64,000 nt of DNA, taken from Planctomycetota bacterium (GTDB lineage Bacteria; Planctomycetota; UBA1135; GCA-002686595). The DNA lies in NCBI GenBank assembly GCA_016795325.1, contig JAEUHY010000012.1:124001-188000 (forward strand), given 5' to 3'. Shown here piece after piece: positions 58,862 through 64,000 of this stretch; position 1 is the first letter of the stretch; every line of letters starts with the position of its first letter. The notes below the pieces were generated by a model, which saw only the letters and a program-made list of their open reading frames with translations, searched no databases and was not told the origin of the DNA. Made by a program: the position numbers and the translations under genes.

Positions 58862-59521
58862 ATGGGCTTCCCAAACCTCCCGGATCCTCGCACGGCTCGA
58901 GTGCGTTGCGTCGCCGCAGCCGCGTGCGGCCTCGTCGGCTTGGCGATCGTCGGGAGTTCGTTTTGGCGACTGGACCTGCGCTACGCGCTACCCACTCCTG
59001 TTCCGAACGATCACAGTCCGGTCGCGGCGGGCGCGCCAGTTGCGTTGCCCAACGAACTGCAGCGCCGTGTCGCGAACAGCGACCGCCCTACTCTGCTGCA
59101 CTTCTACAACCCGGCGTGTCCGTGCTCACGCTTCAACCTGGATCACGTGCGCGGGCTCGCGAAGCGATTCGAACGCGAAGCCAATTTCATCGCCGTGCTG
59201 GAGTGCGAGCCCGAAGACGCAGCGCAGGGCGTCGACGCGCTGAGTGAGCCCTTTGGCCACACTATGTTCGATCCCGACGGATCGATTGCCGCATTGGTCG
59301 GGGTCTACTCGACGCCGCAGGCGGCGATCTTGACGCCGGAAGGCCGACTGTACTGGCGCGGCAACTACAACGTATCGCGCTACTGCGCGAACCCCGAGAG
59401 CGAGTTCGCGCGCATCGCCCTCGAACGCGTGTGCGCTGGCTCGGACGCCCCCGCGCCCGACGCGCGCGCTCAGACCGCATGGGGCTGCCCGCTTCCCGAC
59501 CCGACGGAGACAGCGCAGTGA
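58862..59521 (+). CDS. DUF6436-like membrane-anchored thioredoxin-fold protein
   Basis: 219 residues from ATG 58862. An N-terminal transmembrane segment (~15-35, VRCVAAAACGLVGLAIVGSSFW) is followed by a periplasmic thioredoxin-like domain. The redox site reads HFYNPACPCSRFNLDHV: CPC, not the usual CxxC, as in DUF6436 proteins. VGVYSTPQAAILTPEGRLYWRGNYN is the region equivalent to the cis-Pro loop. Thiol-disulfide or peroxide chemistry is likely but unproven. The stop overlaps the GTG start of the histidine kinase (GTGA), so the two are coupled. Confidence 0.75.
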   Translation: MGFPNLPDPRTARVRCVAAAACGLVGLAIVGSSFWRLDLRYALPTPVPNDHSPVAAGAPVALPNELQRRVANSDRPTLLHFYNPACPCSRFNLDHVRGLAKRFEREANFIAVLECEPEDAAQGVDALSEPFGHTMFDPDGSIAALVGVYSTPQAAILTPEGRLYWRGNYNVSRYCANPESEFARIALERVCAGSDAPAPDARAQTAWGCPLPDPTETAQ

Positions 59522-61815
59522 ACAACCTCGATTCCGCCGCGTCCGATCAACCGGATGTCGAACGCGTCCTGCGCCCGCTGCACTTGCGAGGAGATCGGTG
59601 GATGGCGTGGTTCCTGGCGATCCACCTGGGCGTCGCCGTGCTGCTCGCGCCGTTCTATGGAACCTGGACCGAAGCGGTTTGGATCGGCGTCCCCGCGCTG
59701 GTGATGTTCCTCGCGGCCCGTGCGTTCGCGCCGGGGAGCTTCATCACGCGCTGCGTAGCCGGCGTGTCGCTGCAATGCTTCGTTGCACTGCACATCTATC
59801 AGATGCACGGCCAGGCGGAGCAGCACTTCTGGTTCTTCACCGCCTTCACGGCCATGATCGTTTACCGCGACTGGGTCTGCATGTGGCCCGGCGCGCTGCT
59901 GATCATCGGTCAGCACGTTCTCTTCGCGGTGCTCCAGAACTCTGGAACCGACCTGCGTTTCTTCGAACAGCAGTATGTCGGCGCGTGGAAACTCACCTTT
60001 CACTTCGGCATCGCGATCCTGCACGTCGCGCTCTGCGGCGCTTGGGCCCATGACCTGCGCAGGCGCGCCCTGCGAGACGATCGCCTGCTCGGCGACGCGG
60101 AGAAGCGCTACAGCGAGCTGGCGGAGGCCAAACAGGCAGTCGAGGCCATTTCGCTCGACTTGCAGGCGACCCAACAAAGGCTCGTCGAGGACATCGAACA
60201 TCGCAGGCTGATCGAGGAGCGCTTGCGCGCACAGGCCGAGGAACTCGAGCGCGCGCGTGCGGCCGCCGAGAATGCGACGCGCGCGAAGTCCGAGTTCCTC
60301 GCCACGATGAGCCACGAGATCCGGACGCCGATGACCGGAGTGCTCGGAATGACCGGGCTGTTGGCCGACACGCAGCTCAGCCCCGAGCAGCGAGACTACT
60401 GCGACACCGTGAAGTCCAGCGCGGAGGCGCTGCTGGGGATCCTCGACGACATTCTCGACCTGTCCAAACTCGAGGCCGGCCGCATGACGCTCGAGTCGAC
60501 GCGCTTCGACCTCGAGCGCTCCGCCGCGGATGTGATGGAACTGCTCGCGCCGCGCGCCGCCAGCAAGAACCTGGAACTCGCGCTGCGCTACGACCATCGC
60601 GCGCCGCGTGAGTTCGAGGGCGATCCGGGGCGAATTCGCCAGATCCTCCTGAACCTCGTGGGCAACGCCGTCAAGTTCACGGCCGCGGGCCACGTGCTCG
60701 TCGACGTCTCTGTGCAGCGCGAGAACGAAGGGGTCGCGCAGGTGTGCATCTCCGTGCAGGACACGGGCATCGGAATCAGCCCGGAGAACCTTCCGCACCT
60801 GTTCCAGATGTTCAGCCAAGCCGACTCATCGACGACTCGGCGCTACGGCGGAACCGGTTTGGGGCTGGCGATCTCGCGTCAGCTCGCCGACCTGATGGGC
60901 GGGGTCCTCGACGTGGAGAGCAGCGAAGGGAAGGGCTCGACATTCCGACTCGCGTTGCCGCTGCGAATCAGCTCCGCGGAGTCGACGGACAACTGCGAAC
61001 CGTTGTCCGGACTGGCTTTGGTTGCCACGGGCTCCGATGTGCTGTGGCGCATTGCTCGCGAGCACGTGGAGGCGTCCGGAATGGCGTGCGAGCGCGTCGG
61101 AGACCTCGACGAACTCGAGTCGCGACTGTCGCGCGCCGCCCACGCACCGTGCGTGCTCGTGATCGACGGTCGACTCGCCGAAGGGCCGCATTCGGCCCGC
61201 GTGAGGTCGCTCGCGGCGCAAGCGAGTGTTGTCCGTTGCGTGGTGCTCGCCTCGGATCGGCGAACCGCCAAGCAGCTGGCGGAGTTGGGCGACGCGTCGA
61301 TCGCGGTGGTGGCCCGGCCGATTCGCAGAGACGTCTTTCGGCGCGCGCTCAGCGCCGCACCGCCGCCGGCGCTTCCATCGCGCGGCTTCGACTCACGCGC
61401 CGGAGTGAGTGGCCGGCTCTCGTTGCTCGTCGCGGAGGACAACCCGGTGAATCAGTTCTTGGCGCGCAAGCTCCTCGAGCGCATGGGGTGTCGGGTCGAC
61501 ATCGCGGCAGACGGCGAGGAGGCGATCGCGATGTGGCGCGAGCGTCACTACGACGCAGTGTTCATGGACTGCCAAATGCCTGTACTCGACGGATTCGAGG
61601 CTACGCGACGGATACGCGCCCTCGAGACGGCGGGTCGTCGAACACCCGTGATCGCGCTGACAGCCAACGCGATGGAGTCCGATCGAGATCGGTGCCTCGC
61701 GGCCGGGATGGACCGTCACCTCACCAAGCCCATCGACCGCGCTGAGCTGGAGCGGGTCATCCTCAGCATCGCGACAGCGTCCAGCGCTGCTTGCACTCCG
61801 CCGGCGTCGAACTGA
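59518..61815 (+). CDS. Hybrid histidine kinase with receiver domain
   Basis: 765 residues from GTG 59518, with GGAG eight bases upstream. Six transmembrane helices (~28-177) form a membrane sensor without a large periplasmic domain; a coiled coil (~185-255) leads to HisKA with the phosphoacceptor in MSHEIRTP (His266). The ATPase domain has N box LNLVGNAVKF, DTGIGI and GTGLGLAIS. A degenerate receiver-like segment (~495-612) lacks the Asp site, and a complete receiver follows (~635-750, FMDCQMPVLDG with Asp684, ALTAN, LTKP). No output domain or response regulator is adjacent. The stimulus is unknown. Confidence 0.93.
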   Translation: MNNLDSAASDQPDVERVLRPLHLRGDRWMAWFLAIHLGVAVLLAPFYGTWTEAVWIGVPALVMFLAARAFAPGSFITRCVAGVSLQCFVALHIYQMHGQAEQHFWFFTAFTAMIVYRDWVCMWPGALLIIGQHVLFAVLQNSGTDLRFFEQQYVGAWKLTFHFGIAILHVALCGAWAHDLRRRALRDDRLLGDAEKRYSELAEAKQAVEAISLDLQATQQRLVEDIEHRRLIEERLRAQAEELERARAAAENATRAKSEFLATMSHEIRTPMTGVLGMTGLLADTQLSPEQRDYCDTVKSSAEALLGILDDILDLSKLEAGRMTLESTRFDLERSAADVMELLAPRAASKNLELALRYDHRAPREFEGDPGRIRQILLNLVGNAVKFTAAGHVLVDVSVQRENEGVAQVCISVQDTGIGISPENLPHLFQMFSQADSSTTRRYGGTGLGLAISRQLADLMGGVLDVESSEGKGSTFRLALPLRISSAESTDNCEPLSGLALVATGSDVLWRIAREHVEASGMACERVGDLDELESRLSRAAHAPCVLVIDGRLAEGPHSARVRSLAAQASVVRCVVLASDRRTAKQLAELGDASIAVVARPIRRDVFRRALSAAPPPALPSRGFDSRAGVSGRLSLLVAEDNPVNQFLARKLLERMGCRVDIAADGEEAIAMWRERHYDAVFMDCQMPVLDGFEATRRIRALETAGRRTPVIALTANAMESDRDRCLAAGMDRHLTKPIDRAELERVILSIATASSAACTPPASN

Positions 61816-62256
61816 TCGCGCCTTGCGCAACGGCCTGCTGGGAGACTCGTCCAGGATCGTCGGACTGCGCAGCTGCCGACGCTGGCGCGCCGCGGTCCGT
61901 GATTCGGCGCGCGCATGGGGCGATTGAGAGCACGTCGAACGACAGACGCTCGACGCGGATCTTCGACAGTGGAGTTTTGTGTCCTCGGTCCACGTGCTCG
62001 TCGCGTGCGCGCGCCGAACGCTGGGTCGAGCGCTGGGTCGAGCGCTGAACTCGCGTGTCGGCGTCGTCGCTTCTCGCGCAATCCAGGAGATTCGAAGCAC
62101 AATCCGGCGCTTCGCTCGCGCGCATCCTGGGGGGCGCTGCAAGGAACTACTTTCCGCTGACGGAACGTTCTCAACGATTCCGCGAGCGATGTGGTCGCAA
62201 TGGGCGAAGGCGCGGGTGGGCTCGGGTCGAAGCACAGCGCACACAGGAGAACGCAC
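61816..62256. other. 441-bp intergenic region upstream of the globin gene
   Basis: No gene recognised. It contains a direct repeat, CGCTGGGTCGAG twice in a row (about 62026-62049), which could be a regulator site or chance. No FNR-type or NsrR-type site is evident. Confidence 0.35.
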
Positions 62257-62676
62257 ATGCCCCAGACGCCCGCAGACCGTATCCGAGCTTCGTTCACGCT
62301 GATCGCGCCTCAGGCCGCCGCCGTGGTCGACCGTTTCTATCTCAATCTCTTCGCCGCGGCCCCGGCGGTTCGCAGGCTGTTCCCCGCCGACATGAAGCAG
62401 CAGAAGGCGCACCTGCTTGCGGCGCTGGGATTGGTCGTCAAACACGCTGACGACCTCGGTGCGTTGCGCGAGCCCCTGCTCGAGATGGGCAAGCGGCATT
62501 CTGGTTACGGAGCCTTGCCGGGCCACTACGCGGCGGTGCGCGAGGTGCTGCTGGCGACGCTTCAGGAGCATGCTGGAGCGGCCTGGACGTCGCAGCTGGA
62601 GCAAGACTGGCGCGCTGCGATCAACGCCGTGGCCGACGTCATGATCCAAGGTCAGCAGAGCGTGCAGGCGGCTTGA
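62257..62676 (+). CDS. Single-domain globin (Vitreoscilla haemoglobin-like)
   Basis: 139 residues from ATG 62257, with AGGAG eight bases upstream. The pattern FYLNLFAAAPAVRRLFP, MKQQKAHLLAALGLVVKHADD and GKRHSGYGALPGHYAAV is that of bacterial haemoglobins: candidate Tyr B10 (28), Gln E7 (~49) and proximal His F8 (81). There is no reductase domain, so it is not a flavohaemoglobin. Expected to bind oxygen or detoxify nitric oxide with a separate reductase. Downstream of the histidine kinase but 440 bp away, so separately regulated. Confidence 0.92.
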   Translation: MPQTPADRIRASFTLIAPQAAAVVDRFYLNLFAAAPAVRRLFPADMKQQKAHLLAALGLVVKHADDLGALREPLLEMGKRHSGYGALPGHYAAVREVLLATLQEHAGAAWTSQLEQDWRAAINAVADVMIQGQQSVQAA

Positions 62677-63380
62677 AATCCGAGCGGCGGTCCGCATCCC
62701 TGCGAGGCCGAACGAGCGAGCGGCTGCGCGGCCAAGCGCTGAACGGCCGCGTTCACTTCGACTTGTTGAGCCTAGTTCCTCTCGCTGCGGGACGAGTTGT
62801 CGTGCTCGAGACTCACGATGTGGAGCGTGAGTTTGTCCAGTTCGTCGTCCGTGACGGCATCGTCGCCGCGGTGCTCGCGCGGATCCGTCAACGTCGAGCG
62901 GCGGATCTCCCCTGGAGTCGCTCGCAATCGAGTGAGCGACGTGTGCTCACGGCGAGACGATGAGCTGCAGCGGCCGCCGCACGGCGGCTCCGCGAGCTAG
63001 GGACAGGTCGACGCCGCGACGTGCCTAGTCGGACGGCGTGACCGAAGGAGCGCTTGCGATGGGTACGGCAAGTTCGACGCCGGCGTTCGCGGCGGATAGC
63101 CGTGCAGCACGGCAGGCCGAGGGCCGCCGCGACGCTTGGCGCCAAGCTGTTTGTTGTGAGTTCCCACCGGAGACGCACGCGGATCCCTGCGGGCCGAGAG
63201 CGACTTCGAGCTCCAGCGCGGAGCGCGGCGCCGCGTGGCTCCCGACGGCGGTGGGCCGCGCGGCCGAGTTCGCGCCACGTTGGTTGCGCCAGCCGCGGAC
63301 AGTGGCCGGCCCCGCAAGCCAGCGCGCCCGTCTTTATGAAAGTCGGGATCGTTGCGCGCAGCGATTAGCATCGGAACGTC
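62677..63380. other. 704-bp region, mostly non-coding, upstream of the Sel1 gene
   Basis: No complete gene is recognised. A possible coding remnant lies on the minus strand at 62772-62960. The last ~60 bases (from about 63328) resemble the sequence before the Sel1 pseudogene, including ATCGTTGCGCGCAGCGA, so the duplicated segment starts upstream of the coding region. Confidence 0.45.
62772..62960 (-). pseudogene. Possible coding remnant, no start
   Basis: A minus-strand frame ending at TAG 62772-62774 reads REHTSLTRLRATPGEIRR, STLTDPREHRGDDAV and TDDELDKLTLHIVSLE. The composition is natural for a soluble helical protein end, unlike the Arg/Ala-rich shadow frames around it. No start, family or intact copy is seen. 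It could be the 3' end of a lost gene or chance. Confidence 0.3.
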
Positions 63381-64000
63381 ATGCCGAAACACCGCTCGAT
63401 CTCGCGCTCTGGCGCAGCATTCGTCGTGTCCGTACTCGTGCTCCTCGCCGGTTGCCGCGGCAGTTCGCGAGCTGCGGCGCGCGCGCTCGAACGCGGCGAT
63501 TGGAGCGAAGCGGCGCGCGAGCTCGAACCGCTGGCGCGCCGCGGTGACCGCTCGGCGCAGACGGCGCTGGGCGCGATGTACTTCAGCGGGGAAGGCGTGC
63601 CGCAGGACCGCGCGCTCGCGGCGGAGTGGTACGAACGCGCGGCGACGCAGGGCGATGCGCGCGCGCAGTACTCGCTCGCGGTGATGTATGAGGCCGGCGA
63701 CGGCGTGCCGCAGAACGACGAGCGTGCGGTGGCGTGGTACCAACGCGCGTGTGAGCAGGACCACGCGGGCGCGCTCAACAACCTCGGACTGATGTTCACC
63801 GAGGGCCGCGGCGTGGCGCGCGACGAGGCGCGCGGATTCGCGTTGCTCAACCGCGCCGCTGGGCAGGGCTTGGTCGAAGCGCGTTATGCGGTGGGGCTGA
63901 TGTTCCTGCGCGGCCAGGGCACGGAGCGCGACGAAGTCGCTGCGGCGAGTTGGATCACGCTGGCGGCGGAGCAGGGGCTCGCGCCGGCGCAGGCGCAACT
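63381..64000 (+). CDS. Sel1-repeat lipoprotein, continues beyond window
   Basis: The frame from ATG 63381 is open to the window end (206 codons visible). The signal sequence MPKHRSISRSGAAFVVSVLVLLAGC ends at a good lipobox (Cys25). Consecutive Sel1 units follow: AARELEPLARRGDRSAQTALG, MYFSGEGVPQDRALAAEWYERAATQG, ARAQYSLAVMYEAGDGVPQ, ALNNLGLMFTEGRGVARDEA and AVGLMFLRGQGTERDE. Sel1 repeats are TPR-like helical pairs that bind proteins. It closely resembles the pseudogene at 57565, including about 50 bp upstream of the start. Regions past 64000 are not visible, so integrity is not fully known. Confidence 0.88.
   Translation, partial: MPKHRSISRSGAAFVVSVLVLLAGCRGSSRAAARALERGDWSEAARELEPLARRGDRSAQTALGAMYFSGEGVPQDRALAAEWYERAATQGDARAQYSLAVMYEAGDGVPQNDERAVAWYQRACEQDHAGALNNLGLMFTEGRGVARDEARGFALLNRAAGQGLVEARYAVGLMFLRGQGTERDEVAAASWITLAAEQGLAPAQAQ

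Overview
The window is a GC-rich (roughly two-thirds G+C by eye), gene-dense bacterial chromosome segment with no rRNA, phage structural genes, transposase or CRISPR array. Frequent GTG/TTG starts, many start/stop overlaps (ATGA, GTGA, TTGA), inconsistent Shine-Dalgarno sites, many secreted or lipoprotein genes, and FG-GAP/ASPIC-UnbV, Sel1 and TPR families suggest a planctomycete or a similar free-living Gram-negative. That placement is inference; no taxonomic marker was compared.

Layout. 0-8 kb (minus strand): a secreted calcium-repeat protein cut by the window edge, a secreted beta-rich protein, a large Ig-repeat protein ending in a group XII-like phospholipase A2 domain, a coiled-coil protein, a Nudix hydrolase and ettA. 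8-11 kb (plus): an S41 peptidase and an ALDH7-type aldehyde dehydrogenase. 11-18 kb: two large exported paralogues on the minus strand flank an SGNH-fold protein that has lost its nucleophile. 18-29 kb: M20 peptidase, thioredoxin-TPR protein, MORN lipoprotein, M14 carboxypeptidase, a second aldehyde dehydrogenase and two multi-spanning membrane proteins. 29.5-31 kb: a B12-binding radical SAM protein.

31-48.6 kb is the housekeeping core. xseB-ispA-dxs-nadK form an isoprenoid/NADP cluster, followed by a nuclease-helicase fusion. On the minus strand come tRNA-Ala(GGC) with a strong terminator and a lysS-LolC-type permease-LolD-type ATPase operon. On the plus strand follow leuS, a GT39-like membrane protein, a short RNase R and a cupredoxin lipoprotein, the last two joined by GTGA overlaps. 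48.8-50.3 kb: a PuuD-like membrane protein and an hsp20 gene behind a good sigma-54-type promoter match.

50.3-64 kb is the unusual part. An ASPIC/UnbV lipoprotein gene is bracketed by two copies of a long, near-perfect palindrome, with a decayed copy and a duplicated piece of the gene's own 3' end beside one of them. Next come a TPR gene, a tRNA-Arg(TCG)-like gene with a broken 3' half running into tandem repeats, an M29-like aminopeptidase, a 74-bp tandem array, a two-TM protein and a beta-helix protein. A Sel1-repeat lipoprotein pseudogene (57.6-58.4 kb) has an apparently intact relative 5.8 kb away at the right edge. Between the two copies lie a DUF6436-like thiol protein overlapping a hybrid histidine kinase, and a single-domain globin: a plausible redox/oxygen-sensing group.
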